This document shows positions 25,491-35,945 of a DNA stretch of 64,000 bases, one piece after another. This DNA is from Miscanthus floridulus (Eukaryota > Streptophyta > Magnoliopsida > Poales > Poaceae). The stretch spans positions 55,924,078 to 55,988,077 of the forward strand of contig NC_089591.1 in the NCBI RefSeq assembly GCF_019320115.1, read 5' to 3'. Position numbers and translations under genes: made by a program. The notes under the pieces were generated by a model that saw only the letters and a list, made by a program, of their open reading frames with translations, searched no databases and had not been told where the DNA came from. Within the stretch, counting starts at the first letter, position 1. Every line of letters begins with the position of its first letter.

Positions 25491-25901
25491 GGGGAGCTTA
25501 GTTATTATATTAGCTTATATATTACATTTGGAGTTTTTATGTGTGATACACTATTATGCATTCATCGTGTGTTTACTTTCATGCATTGAACTATATATAT
25601 GCGATAGTGTTATCTATGTGATCGTGATATATGACATGTGTGCTCTCTACTTTGAATTATTTATATGTCATATCACTTGTGCAATGCTCATTTGCCTTTG
25701 CTTCCGTGTTTTACACCTATGCAAATGAGCTTTATTACTTGTACTCATGCTTAATTCATATCTTTTGAGTACATCATGTTGGCTTGGTTCATATAAGCTT
25801 GTCTAACTCTTTTGTTCTTATTGACAAAAGCTTATATGATCCAAGCATGTTAAAAACCTCAACTCTTTCACATACTCGAGGTGGTATTGTCATCAATCAC
25901 C

Positions 25902-25913
25902 AAAAAGGGGGAG
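25902..25913 (+). other. Polypurine tract of Copia 1
   Basis: AAAAAGGGGGAG lies directly before the 3' LTR start and is the plus-strand priming site. Confidence 0.9.
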
Positions 25914-25915
25914 AT

Positions 25916-27357
25916 TGAAAGCATCTAGGCCCCTAGTTGGGTTTCGATGATTAATGATAATACAAGATTACTATGACTAACATGTGTTTTGCAGAGGCAA
26001 TTAAGTTACATCATGGTAATGGAGATCGATTGAGCAATCGAGGTGGTCATGCCCCTACGATAGAAATCATTTCAGTTTTCAAAGGATGGACGGCAAGGTG
26101 AAGGATGGACTAGTTCTAAGTGTTGATTGAAATTGGAGAGACACTTAGAGTAGTTTAGGACTTTGATTTTCCTTTGGCCATACTATTAAGAGGGGTATGG
26201 ACGGATAGCTTAACCTAGGTGAGTCTAGTGAGTTAGGTGTGGTGTACACTTGTTAAAACTAGCACTAGGTAGCTCCAAGATAGCCCTTAGATCTAATGGA
26301 GCAAACTTCATTCACATATGATCGAGAGTTGGAAGTGAATGGAGGGTCAAATACTGACCGGACGCTGGCTCCAGTGTGACCAGATGCTGGCTCAGGGTCT
26401 GGTCAGTTCATTTGACCAAGGTGATTGCGTCTGGTTTGACCAGACATTGAGAGGTCGAGTGATCGAACGCTGAGAGGCAGCGTCCGGTCAACTCTAGTAA
26501 GGTTCCAGAGAGGGAAAATTGTGACCGGATGCTAGTAGCGTCCGGTCACACTGTAAACACTGGAGTTCGGGGTATACTGACTGGACCATTCGGTCACCCC
26601 GCAGAGGCACATAACGGTTTGTTTTTCAGCCCATGTTATAAATAGAGCCTCTACTCGTGTGTGGGGGTACTTTTGTTCATTCCAACAGCTAAGAAACACC
26701 TTAGAGAGTGCCAAGAAGAGCAAGGTCCTAGTGAGGTGATTGAGATTTGAGAATCCTAAAGAGAGCCCTCATTAGTGAAGATGAAGAGTAGCAAAGTGTG
26801 CATCCACCTTCTCATTAGGCTTGTCGTGGTCAAGTGAGAGTTCGTGCTTGTTACTCTTGGTGATCGCCATCACCTAGATGGCTTGGTGGTGATTGGGAGC
26901 TTGGTGATCATCTGGAGAGCTTGTGGATGACCCAACTCACATTGTGAGCGGTTGCGGGTGATTCACCGTGATGGTGTATCGAAGAATCAACCCGTAGAGA
27001 GCACTTGATCCTTGCACGAATCAAGGGGGAGCTACACCCTTGAGCGGGTGCTCCAACAAGGACCAGTGGGGAGTGACGACTCTTCGATACCTCGGCAAAA
27101 CATCGCCGTGTTTCCTCTCCTCTCTATTTACTTTGAGCATTTACTTTGAGCAATTCAATTCTTGTTCCTACATTCATAGAATTGCCATGCTAGAGTAGGA
27201 TTGGAGCTTAAGTTGCAAGTCTTTTGTGCGTTAGTTCAATAGAAACACTTTCTAGGCACAAGGGGTTAATTGGGCTAACCGTAGGACTTAATTATTACAA
27301 AGAAATTTAGAATTAGCCCAATTCAACCCCCCCCTCTTGAGCATCTTGATCCTTTTA
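25916..27357 (+). repeat. 3' LTR of Copia 1
   Basis: It starts TGAAAGCATCTAGG. The terminal dinucleotide is mutated from CA to TA (CTTTTA), so the end is identified by alignment with the 5' LTR and by the following TSD GTTTC. It holds the motif array at about 26355-26600 and TATAAATA at 26637-26644. A 15-base duplication (ATTTACTTTGAGCAATTC-like) near 27125-27155 is absent from the 5' LTR. Confidence 0.93.
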
Positions 27358-27915
27358 GTTTCTAGCCTCTCATGCATTTCTTGGCAAAGGTTTCTGCCAG
27401 TCATTGGGTGTTCATAGGGAAGCACGGTCCCACTATAAACGCCACCGATGTCCATTTTCAAAATGCACTTGCATTTCTTCCTGCCCATCTCATCAGTAAG
27501 ACTCCCATGTACAGTCATCTCAACTATATCCTTTTCTGCATCTGTAAAGGAAACATAATTGGAGTCCTACACTCATGTGTTGTTAAAACTAACCATTTAG
27601 CTCTACATCATAGAGCAGCTCCTTGATGGCATCTAGTTCACTCTCCTTCTTCCTTCTGAAAACACTACTCCGGAGGACCTGACAGTTACTAACTTTTGCC
27701 AACTTGTCTTGCTCTGTTTTTGGAAGTGTCTTAGCATCAGCCTCCGGTATTATGTGGTCGTAGTGAAAACCACATATGCCATCTTTTCCTTCAAGCTCCT
27801 TCATGACAGGCTTCCCATCAACATCTAGACGCCACCCTTTTGGATCCCTGCCCAGGAATTGCATTTGCTTTTCCCAGCACTCCTTCTTCACTTCAGTTGA
27901 GAACTTATAAGCCAT

Positions 27916-28192
27916 CTTCTAACCAAAATGATGAAAACATTTAAAATAATATGGTAAATAGGACCTAAAATTTTTGATAACAGGACCTAACATCTTAGGT
28001 GCATTAGAAATTATTACAATATCAAGAGTTTTGATGAAAGGACCTAACATCTTCATAATAGTTTTAAAACATCTGTAGCAGCAACAACACACTGCTAAAC
28101 TAAGATGTTGAACAACAAACTATTATGATATCATTTAGTTTGTAAATTACATGTTGAACAACTATAGATTACCAATCAGATTTATTAATATG
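27916..28192 (-). other. Presumed 5' intron of the HNH gene (part next to exon 1)
   Basis: AT-rich sequence with no coding signal. On the minus strand GGTTAG directly precedes the exon with the ATG at 27915, a possible splice acceptor for a leader intron that would continue beyond Copia 2 to about 35,220. Inference only. Confidence 0.4.
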
Positions 28193-28600
28193 TGTTAGTC
28201 GCTGAATTCTCACTCTTGGTAGTAGCAGAATTCTTACTCTCATCGAGAGAGGATGACACTAGGAGTTGGGAATATTTTCTGGTTTATTTCTCAATGCCAT
28301 GCCAACCTGAGGGGTTGAGGATACATATTTATAGGCTGCTAGCAAGCCAAGCATATTCCAAGATGCTAGTTTAAGATGCTAATATGTTGTCCTCTAAGAT
28401 GCTATCCTAAGATGCCTCTAAGATGCTGTCCTAAGATGTTGTCCTAAGATGTTGTCTAAGATGCTTTCCAGTCAAGATGCTATCCAGTCAAGATGCTGAT
28501 GTCCTCTAGTCAAGGGTGCTAGGCAGCAAGACCACCATGCTATTGTAGCCCCACAAAGACTGCTGCAGCCCCACAATGACCACAGAGACTTATCCCATCA
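28193..28600 (-). repeat. 3' LTR of Copia 2 with AAGATGCT tandem repeats
   Basis: It reads TGTTAGTCGC to ATCCCATCA on the plus strand. It contains about a dozen short tandem units of the type TAAGATGCTGTCC (28363-28500). Copy-number difference of this unit explains much of the length difference from the 342-bp 5' LTR. Confidence 0.92.
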
Positions 28601-28611
28601 TTCTCCCCCTA
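28601..28611 (-). other. Polypurine tract of Copia 2
   Basis: TTCTCCCCCTA on the plus strand is TAGGGGGAGAA on the coding strand, immediately before the 3' LTR. It overlaps the pol stop codon (28609-28611). Confidence 0.85.
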
Positions 28612-30150
28612 AGTCTTGTGCGTCGTCTTATGGGAAAGTTGAACCATCCTGGTCTTGGAGCAGAGCTCAAGGAACTTGATCCTCCCAAGGGGCTTGGTGA
28701 GCAGGTCTGCAAGCTGGTCCTTGGTGTTGATGTAGCTCACCTTGATGCTCCCTTCCTCAAAACAGCCTCAGATGAAGTGGTACCTCACCCGGATGTGCTT
28801 GCTGCGTTCATGGAAGATGGGGTTCTTTGCTAGGGCTAGAGCGGACTTGTTGTCCACCTTGAGCTCCACCGCTCTAGTGTCTCTGCCGAGGAGATCACTA
28901 AGCAGTCGAGCGAGCCAGAGCACCTGAGTCGAAGCGGTGGAGGTCGCTATGTACTCGGCCTCGCAGCTGGACAGGGCCACCACCTGCTGCTTGACCGACT
29001 GTCAGCTAACGAGGCACTTGCCGAGGAAGAAGTGGATCCTGCTCATGCTCTTGCTGGTGTCGATGTCGCCGGCGTGGCCGCTATCGCTGTACCTGACGAA
29101 GTGTGCCACCCTAGGTCACCTAGGGTAGTAGAGGCCATGGTCGAGAGTCCCCGCAACATAGCGGATGATCCTCTTCATAGCCTACTGGTGCTCCATTGTC
29201 GGTCGTTGCATGAACCAACTAACGTAGCCGACGGAGAATGCTAGGTCTGGCCATGTGTGGGCGAGGTAGCGAAGGCTCCCCACAAGACATCGGTACTATG
29301 TAGCATCCACCTCCTCTACCATGCTGTCATGGCTTAGCTTTAGCCTCTCCTCCATCAGAGTGAGAGCTGGGTTGTAGTTGGTGAGCCCAGCTAGCTCAAC
29401 AATGCGCTTGGCGTAGGCGGTCTATCGAAGCATGATCCCAGAGTCATCCTGGTGCACATCGATTCCCAGGTAGAAGGAGAGAGGCCCTAGGTCACTCATC
29501 TGGAAGGTGGCCTTCATCTCTTCCTTGAATGCCGCCACCTTCGCATCCTTGGTGCCGATGATCACCAAGTCATCGACGTAGACACCCACCAGTAGAGCAT
29601 TTCCTCCACTGCCTCGTTAGTAGATGGCTGCCTCATGTGGGCTTTGCTCGAAGCCCATCCCCTTTAACATGGAATCCAGCTTGGCATTCCACGCCCTCGG
29701 TGCCTACCACAAGCCATAGAGGGCCTTACGCAGGCGGAGCACCTTGCCCTCCTTGCCGAGGATCATAAATCCTAGCGGCTGGTGCACGTAGACCTCCTCC
29801 TTCAAGTTGTTGTTAAGGAATTCTGACTTGACGTCCTTGTGATGAACATGCCAGCCCTCCTGGGCAGCTAGCGCAAGGAGGAGTTGCACAGACTCCATCT
29901 GTGCCATGGGAGCAAAGGTGTCGTCGAAGTCGACCCCCTCCTACTGCATGAAACCTTGTGCCACCAAGCGAGCCTTGTGCTTGACGATGGCACTGGCTTC
30001 ATCCCTGTTTAGCTTGTACACCCACTTAAGGGTGATCGCATGATGACCACAAGGAAGGTCAGCAAGCTCCCAGGTATGGTTCTTCTCGACCGCATCCATC
30101 TCCAACTGCATCATGGCGCACCATGCCGCGTGTCTCTTGGCCTCTACAAA
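28609..30150 (-). pseudogene. Copia 2 reverse transcriptase and RNase H
   Basis: On the minus strand: LKWVYKLNRDEASAIVKHKA, RLVAQGFMQ, FDDTFAPMAQMESVQLLLAL, HHKDVKSEFLNNNLKEEVYV, LRKALYGL, GVYVDDLVIIGTKDAKVAAF and LGIDVHQDDSGIML, then RNase H with YSDSGHAGDIDTSKS, VALSSCEAEYIATSTASTQV, VELKVDNKSALALAKNP, KHIRVRYHFI and INTKDQLADLLTKPLGR, ending in TAG at 28609. Both RT catalytic blocks are present. Scattered stops, for example at Gln after QGFM and Trp after LVS, make it non-functional. Confidence 0.9.
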
Positions 30151-31801
30151 TGACCAAGGCTCGCAGTCATCTCACACAAGGTGCAACTATGCCTTTAGGT
30201 CGTGAGGCACCGGTCCCAGCACCGTCTGGTCGCCAAGAAGGTTCTCCATCATACGGTACCACAACGGCTCACCGTCGTGGTACGCGTCGACACGCTCCTT
30301 GTCGTGAGAGAGTGGAGTAGCGAGCTCAACCAGGCCATGCTTGACATGAGCTGGTGGTGGAGTAGACGTGCCCAGAGTGGTGCCTATTGGTGCTACAGTG
30401 TGTGGCGTTGCCAGCTATGGTGTAGCCGACAAAGAACTCATCATAGCCGAGGTCCTGGCTAAAGAGCGTGGTGCTATCGGAGTAGCAAGCGCCGGGGTCG
30501 GTGGAGGCTCAGGGACTAGGGTAGGCGTGCTCGCCGAAGAAGAGCTGCCTACTCTCCCAGCTCCCTTGAAGTGGATGTACTTGACAGTGAAGTCGTCGTA
30601 CGTTGGAGCCAAGCCATCAGTCCACCGCCTTGTCCCACGCCCATCCTCACCCTTCGTCGAACACAACATTCACGCGCCAGTGCGCACACGCTGTGTCTTT
30701 GGGTCGACGATGTGGTAGGCCTTCGAGCCCTCCGTGTAGCCGATGAACACTCCTGGAGGTGCTCCTATCATCGAGCTTACTGATGTGGCCAAGCTCCTTG
30801 GTGAACGCGAGGCAGCTGAAGACCCACAAGTGGGAGACCGCCGGCTTGCGCCCATGCTAAGCCTCATACGACGTCCTGCTGTTGAGCGTCTTTGTAGGCG
30901 AGCAGTTCAGGATGTAGATGGCCGTCACCACCGCCTCTCCCTAGAAGACAGCCGACATCCCCCTCTACTTGAGGAGGGCTCGAGCCATCCCCATAACCAT
31001 CTAGTTGCGCCACTCGACAACGCCAGTTCTGCTGCTGGGCTATACGGTGTGGAGTAGTGGCGCTGAATGCCCTCGTCAGCGTAGTACGACGCGAATTCAG
31101 CCGCCGTGAATTCGCCAGCCGTTGTCGGTGCGTAGCACGCGTAGCTTGCAGCCACACTCCGCCTCCGCAGCAGCCTGCGCGCGCCTGATGGCATCCGCAA
31201 CCTCTCCCTTGCTACCAAGGACCATCACCCACATGTAGCGGGAGAGGTCATCGATGAGCAGTAGGAAGTAGCATCGTCCTCCTGGTGTGGCCGGTGTCAC
31301 CGGGCCACACATGTCCCCGTGCACAAGCTCGAGCCTCTCCTTGGCTCGAAAGCTTGCCCTCTGGGGAAAAGGGAGTCACCTCTACTTTGTCAACACGTAG
31401 ACGTCACAGAGCTGCTCCACATGGTCGAGGCATGATAGGCCTCGCACCATCTCCGTGGCACTGAGCCGCTTTAGGGCCTCAAAGGGAAGGTGCCCGAAAC
31501 GCTCGTGCCACTGCCACGCCTCGTCATCCCGATGAGCAGCGAGACAGAGGGGTTGTGCCACCTGCACGTTAAGGATGTAGAGTCGATTTGCGCTTCTGGA
31601 TACCTTGGCAAGAAGGCGATGATGACGATCCCAAATCCTCATGACTCCATCCTTAACGACCACGCACGAACCGTTCTCATCTAGTTGTCCCAAGCTGATG
31701 ATGGAGTTCCTCAACGCAGGGATGTAGTAGACTCCAGTGAGCAGCCTGTGCTCACTAGACACGGCGGTGAAGATGACGGAGCCAACGCCCTTGATCTCCA
31801 C
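30151..31801 (-). pseudogene. Copia 2 GAG-pre-integrase and integrase region
   Basis: At 31801-31382 the frame reads GVGSVIFTAVSSEHRLLTGV, YYIPALRNSIISLGQL and AWQWHERFGHLPFEALKRLS, the GAG-pre-integrase HHCC region. At 31324-31097 the integrase core reads HGDMCGPVTPATPGG, FLLLIDDLSRYMWV and LRVLRTDNG, followed after a frameshift by GEFTAAEFASYYADEGIQ and STPYSPA. The downstream C-terminal part (about 30870-30600) is recognisable only in pieces such as PPGVFIGYTEGSKAYHIVDP. Several indels separate these blocks. Confidence 0.85.
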
Positions 31802-31867
31802 GCCGAAGGCATCCCCAAACTTGACGAAGCCTCAGACGCTAGAGTCAAGCTCGATGAAGAACTCTCA

Positions 31868-31911
31868 TCGATCGGTCATATGGTGGGTGGCACCGGTGTC
31901 GAGGCACCACT
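31868..31911 (-). other. Copia 2 protease active-site region
   Basis: The minus strand reads EWCLDTGATHHMTD, the DTGA form of the retroviral-type aspartic protease motif, located between the zinc knuckle and integrase as expected. Confidence 0.85.
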
Positions 31912-31929
31912 CGTTAGTCTTGTCATTGC

Positions 31930-33302
31930 CAGAGCTGTCACCGAGGAGGGCGTGTGCTTTCAGCTCATCAAGGTGGAGGAGGGCCACTGCGGCCGATGCC
32001 GCTGGAGGTGGCTCGATGCTTGCATGTGCCACGAACAGAGCCGACTCCTCCTCCTCCGCCTGTGCGACGTGGGCCTAGCCGCGTCGTGGCTGTCAGCAGT
32101 CCTTAGCCCAATGGCCAAGCTGGCCGCAGTTGCGGCAGGCATCATCTCATGCCGGCTTGTGCCTACCGGCGGCGCCGCCCTGGGCGCCTCCATGGGCATC
32201 ACCCTCGACACGTCCTCGTGCCTCGACCTAGGCATCTCTGCGCGCCTTGCGTGGCTTGCCACGCTTGCGGCCGCTTGCCACGAAAGAAGGCTCCCCCTTC
32301 TTTCAGTCACCTTGGCTGGCAAGCCACTGCTCTCGAGTGAAAAGGAGCTTCCCGCCAGTGGTGATGGGCCCCGAGAGAGCCTGTGGCTCATCGTTGTCGA
32401 CGACCTTGAGGCGACCTATCACATCCTCGATCGACATCGTGGAGAGATCCAGCAGAGACTCGATCGAGCGAGCTATCTGCTTGTACTTCTCGGGGACACG
32501 GCAGAAGAGCTTTTCGACAGCTCTCTCCTCGCCGTAGGTGTCATCGCCGAACTACACCATCTTCTACAACAGAGTGTTGAGACAGAGAGCAAAGTCATCA
32601 ACGTCCTCACCTGGCTTGAAGGCCAGGTTCTCCCACTCCTTGCGAAGTGCCTACAGTGTGAACTTGCGGGCGCGGTCGCTGCCGATGCATGCCGCAGTGA
32701 TGGCGTCCCAAGCCTCCTTGGCAGTCCGCTTGTTGGTAAGCGAGAACTGCATCTTAGGCGGGACGCAGCGATGAGGGCATCCAGCGCCTGTCGATCTAGG
32801 TCGTAGTCGATGTCGCCGTATCAGACTGCCTCCCACATGTGCCATACCTAGAGCTTTACCCTCATCACCGTAGCCCACTCGACGTAGTTGGTCTTGGTGA
32901 GGGTAGGCCACCCACCGCCGGGACCGACGTCCCTGACAACAGCCTGGAGCCCAAGGTAACCACGGTACCGATCCGAGGAGAGAGAGCCACGCTGCATGTG
33001 AAGGCCGCGCTCTCCATCGTCCTGTCGGTATCGATCCGGGGAGAGAGAGCCACGCTGCCTGTGAAGGCCACGCTCTCCATCGACCTGTCCGCCACCGCCG
33101 TACGCGCCTCCTCCAGGAGCGCCGTCAGCGCGTCCGCGCTGTCTGGGCTGCCGCCACGCTCGTGGGCCTGCGTGGCTACCCACTACGCCGCCGCGCTCAC
33201 GCTGCCTCCCTCTCTAGACAGCTCGAGGTCCGCATCGGTGGTGTCGTTAGCGGAAATGGAGCTACCGATTCTGCCGCGCAGAGCCTCGACCTCCGCTGTC
33301 AT
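31930..33302 (-). pseudogene. Copia 2 gag with zinc knuckle
   Basis: A possible start ATG is at 33302-33300 (MTAEVEALRGRIGSSISAND). Across several frames the characteristic block GGWPTLTKTNYVEWATVMRV, then DLDRQALDALIAA, MQFSLTNKRTAKEAWDAI and SDRARK, then a helical capsid segment leads to the nucleocapsid knuckle ACRNCGQLGHWAKDC (CX2CX4HX4C, about 32093-32140). Stops follow VSAAA and MRVKL. The N-terminal 110 residues contain two tandem copies of a segment centred on DGERGLHxQRGSLSxDRYR (33095-32960). Confidence 0.82.
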
Positions 33303-33701
33303 CGCACGCGCTGCATTCGCCGCCGCCGCTGCTTCCGCTTCGCTCTAGCTACTGCTAGCTCCGCCCTGCCAGCCTTGACGCCCTTGCCGTCGGCGCAGCT
33401 GTCTCTGTCGCCGCCGCAGCGGTCTCTGTCGCCGCTCGCTCGCATTCCTCTGCCGCGGCAAGTTTGGCCTCCTGCCGACGCCGCGTGCTCGAGCGACCGA
33501 GCGCTGAGACTGCTCTGCGGACAGACGCGCTACGGGGGCTGCTACATGAGGAGAGGGCTGCTTTAGACGTGCTGCTGCTCTACTCGTCTGCGTGGGGAGG
33601 AGTGAGCAGGAGCGGCCGGAGCTGCTGCTCGCAGCTGTGGCTGTTGTGTGGCTGGGAGAGGAGATGAGCAGAAGATGCTTAGGCTACATGATAATACGGC
33701 T

Positions 33702-33712
33702 CTGATACCAGT
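33702..33712 (-). other. Primer binding site of Copia 2
   Basis: CTCTGATACCA on the plus strand is TGGTATCAGAG on the coding strand, two bases inside the 5' LTR boundary, matching initiator Met-tRNA. Confidence 0.88.
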
Positions 33713-34054
33713 TGTTAGTCGCTGAATTCTCACTTTTGATAGTAGCAGAATGCTTACTCTTATCGAGAGAGGATGACACTAGAAGTTGGGATAATTTTCT
33801 GGTTTATTTCTCAATGCCATACCAACCTGAGAGGTTGGGGATACATATTTATAGGCTGCTAGCCAGCCAAGCATATTCAGATGCTAGTCTAAGATGCTGT
33901 CCTAAGATGCCTCTAAGATGCTATCCTAAGATGCTGTCTAAGATGCTGTCCAGTCAAGATGCTGTCTAGCTGCTGTCCTCCAGTCAAGGGTGCTGGGTAG
34001 CAAGACCATCATGCTATTGCAGCCCCACGATGACCATAGAGACTTATCCCATCA
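33713..34054 (-). repeat. 5' LTR of Copia 2
   Basis: TGTTAGTCGC to TTATCCCATCA on the plus strand. It is clearly the same sequence as 28193-28600 with fewer AAGATGCT units. TSD ATATG follows at 34055-34059. Confidence 0.93.
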
Positions 34055-34059
34055 ATATG

Positions 34060-35280
34060 GACTATGCATTGATGAAATACAAATAGAAATATTCATTAGC
34101 ACTGGCATTGTCCTATGCAAATTAGGATCTACTGCTTGGAAAGCTCAATGCAACGTGTTATTGTATACCTGGGTTTCAGCCTTTGACTGGACGAGTCAGT
34201 GAAGCTCAGCTGAACTGCAAATCAACCTGATAGAACTGCAAATCAACCTGATAGCACTGCAAATCAATATAGGACCATTAAGCTCAAGCTGAATAACAAA
34301 TCATATAGACATGCAGAGACCAGTCCCTGTCGAAGATCAACAGAAAACGGGGTAAGAAAAATGGTGGTACACGATCACGACACATAAGCAGTAGCGGGAA
34401 CGGCCAGAGGCGTCAAACAATAAACGGTTAATGAAAGGACGGCAGGAAGGCCAATCGAGTTCACCATGGAGTCGCGGTGCTCTTCCCTCCGAATAAACCA
34501 ATACGAACCAGCACCGCACAATTCGGATAGCCGTAAGAGGTCGAGACGAACCAGAAGAAACGGTATGCCGGAGTTCGAAAGAGGGAGGCGATCGGAGATC
34601 ACCATGGGCCATCGGTGCCCCCGCGGTCCCCTCAACCTCCTTCACCGGAATTCACAACAAGACCAAGGCCTGGTTCACTTTGAAAAAAAAGTGAACACGA
34701 TGAATAGTACTCAAAAGATTCATTTCGTGATTTCCAACTAAACTGTGTAATTAGTTATTTTTTTTACCTACATTTAATACTCTATGTAAGCGGCTAAAAA
34801 TTGATGTGACGAAGAGAGAGTGAAAAAACTTAGAATTTGGATGGTATCTAAAGAAGGCCCAAATCCACGAATCAAAATCTCGCAGGGTTTCGCAAATCCA
34901 AAATAACCAGCGCATCGAGCACCGCAACGAACATACACGGGAGCGAAATTTGAACCAACTCGGAGGCAAACTAAAACGCAAAGCAGACTCACGCATTCAG
35001 AGAGAGGACGGGTTAGAATTAAATTGAATTTGAAGGAAGGGGGGCGAGCGCAGAGATCACCATGGAGATGCTGGTGAGGCTCGATCAACCGAGTAAACAA
35101 GTAGAAGAAAAACTCGAACAAATTTCAACTAAATCGCAAAGCAGAGTTAGAACGAAAAAAAAACTTAAGCATTCGAGTTAGAAATCAGAGAGAAAGAGAG
35201 GGAACGAGGGATAGTACCTCGAAAAGCAAAGCATGAGAGGAGCCGGAGAGGGAGCCGGCGAGTGGAGAGAACTTAGAGGG
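34060..35280 (-). other. Presumed 5' intron and leader exon of the HNH gene
   Basis: On the minus strand a GC-rich leader (about 35280-35222, ending CTTTTCGAG) is followed by GTACTATCCC, a candidate donor. The following 900 bases are T-rich with CTCTCT and GATTTTGATTCGTGGATTTG runs like plant leader introns. TTCGACAG at about 34338-34345 and the sites near 27920 are candidate acceptors. The segments CACCATGGxGATCTC near 34600 and 35055 are similar, hinting at an internal duplication. Assignment to the HNH gene rests on position and orientation only. Confidence 0.4.
34667..34859. mobile_element. Tourist-like (PIF/Harbinger) MITE
   Basis: A 193-bp element begins GGCCTGGTTCAC and ends ATCTAAAGAAGGCC, flanked by a 3-bp target duplication CAA on both sides. 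Its interior CAAAAGATTCATTTCGTGAT, ATTTAATACTCTATGTA and TTGATGTGACG matches the common grass Tourist consensus (GGCCTTGTTTAGTT ends). It has no coding capacity. Confidence 0.85.
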
Positions 35281-35474
35281 AGTTTCCTAAATATTACTTC
35301 TAAAAAGTTTATGTTTGTCAACTCCTAAAAATGTTTTAGGAGAAAAAAAGAAGTTCATCTTCAATGGTTCCTAGTATTTGACTTAAAAAAAATCAACTGA
35401 TGTCCCATTTGACGTCATTTCGCCGGTAGAGAGCCCTAGCTAGCTAGCAGCTAGCGCTGCTGCTGCCGCCCACC
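35281..35474. other. Intergenic region between HNH leader and methyltransferase-like exon
   Basis: It contains CTCCTAAAAATGTTTTAGGAGAAAAAAAG, which resembles 8200-8236 (TTTTTAGGAGAAAAAAAGTAGG), so the two sites may share a small dispersed repeat. It could serve as a bidirectional promoter between the minus-strand HNH gene and the plus-strand exon at 35475. Confidence 0.3.
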
Positions 35475-35657
35475 ATGTCGTTGAAGCAGGAAGAGGTGGA
35501 GCTGCCGTGCATGAATGGCGACGTGGGGAGGGACGACGACAACAGCGGAGTCGAAGAAGGAGGAGGAGGAGGAGAAGGCGAGGGCGAGTTCGCGGCGGCG
35601 GCGCAGCTGGTGCCAGAGGGCGTGCGGGCGCTGCACGCGCGGGTGGAGGCGCAATGA
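35475..35657 (+). pseudogene. Truncated first exon of a methyltransferase-like gene
   Basis: An ATG opens MSLKQEEVELPCMNGDVGRD followed by an acidic Gly/Glu run, then AAAAQLVPEGVRALHARVEAQ and a TGA. The block LVPEGV.ALHARVEAQ resembles the start of plant putative S-adenosylmethionine-dependent (leucine carboxyl methyltransferase-like) proteins, which continue for about 300 more residues. Here the frame ends where sequence typical of the neighbouring minus-strand 3' UTR begins. It is therefore a broken 5' piece joined to unrelated DNA. The family call is from memory and moderate. Confidence 0.45.
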
Positions 35658-35945
35658 ATTGTAATTTGCCTCGATGAATCGCTTCTTGATTGAATAAGCA
35701 AGAAAGCTAGCAAGAATTACAACCAATAATCTGTACAATTGATATCCAATTCAGGGAGAAACCGAACTGAACGAAAAGATTTGATGGATTCTGACATTCT
35801 GTTTTCCCCTCCCCTGGTTCCAATCTGCATGCTTCTCTTCCTCGTTCTTGCCAGCGAAGAGGAGGCATCATTGCATTTGGTCCTTGGCGCATCGAATCGA
35901 ATACTATTAGTAGTAGAATCAGTAGTAGCAGCGGCCAACTGGCGG

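Larger units (their letters stand above)
15363..27357 (+). mobile_element. Copia LTR retrotransposon 1 (SIRE/Maximus-like), complete but mutated
   Basis: An 11,995-bp element has LTRs 15363-16813 and 25916-27357, a perfect 5-bp target duplication (GTTTC at 15358-15362 and 27358-27362), an initiator-Met tRNA primer site and a polypurine tract. The order gag, protease, integrase, RT, RNase H defines Copia. Integrase upstream of RT, a very long coiled-coil gag and an extra ORF between pol and the 3' LTR point to the SIRE/Maximus lineage. It is antisense to the HNH gene it interrupts. All ORFs carry stops or frameshifts, so it is not autonomous. In the first 107 bases the two LTRs differ at 9 positions, mostly transitions, so the insertion is not recent. 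Confidence 0.95.
15245..27915 (-). pseudogene. HNH endonuclease-like plant protein gene, split by a Copia element
   Basis: Coding pieces on the minus strand are 27915-27594 (ATG at 27915), 27541-27358, 15357-15348 and 15259-15245 (stop TGA). Together, counting the 5-bp TSD once, they total 531 nt (176 residues), with GTTAGT and GTAAGT donors and CAG acceptors in phase. Exon 1 carries FSTEVKKECWEKQMQFLGRD, DPKGWRLD and an HNH-type block GFHYDHIIPE...SNCQVLRSSVFRRK, matching the family of small plant HNH proteins of unknown role. Exon 2 begins with the helix EKDIVEMTVHGSL. The Copia element at 15363-27357 lies inside exon 2, ten bases before its donor, so this allele cannot give a normal mRNA unless the 12-kb insert is skipped or removed. 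The ends GLETM/LK and GLDI remain readable on the far side. Whether an intact copy exists elsewhere cannot be seen here. Confidence 0.8.
28193..34054 (-). mobile_element. Copia LTR retrotransposon 2, minus orientation
   Basis: A 5,862-bp element has a 3' LTR at 28193-28600, a 5' LTR at 33713-34054 and a perfect TSD ATATG (28188-28192 and 34055-34059). The minus strand carries primer site, gag with zinc knuckle, protease, integrase, RT, RNase H and polypurine tract in Copia order. All coding regions have frameshifts and stops, so it is defective. It lies in the presumed 5' intron of the HNH gene, in the same orientation as that gene. The LTRs are short and the gag compact, so it belongs to a different lineage from Copia 1. 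Confidence 0.95.

Noticed and set aside
31685..32806. Long plus-strand ORF of 373 codons
   Set aside because: It is antisense to Copia 2 protease and gag, whose minus-strand motifs (DTGA protease, CCHC knuckle) are clear; its own translation has no recognisable domain.
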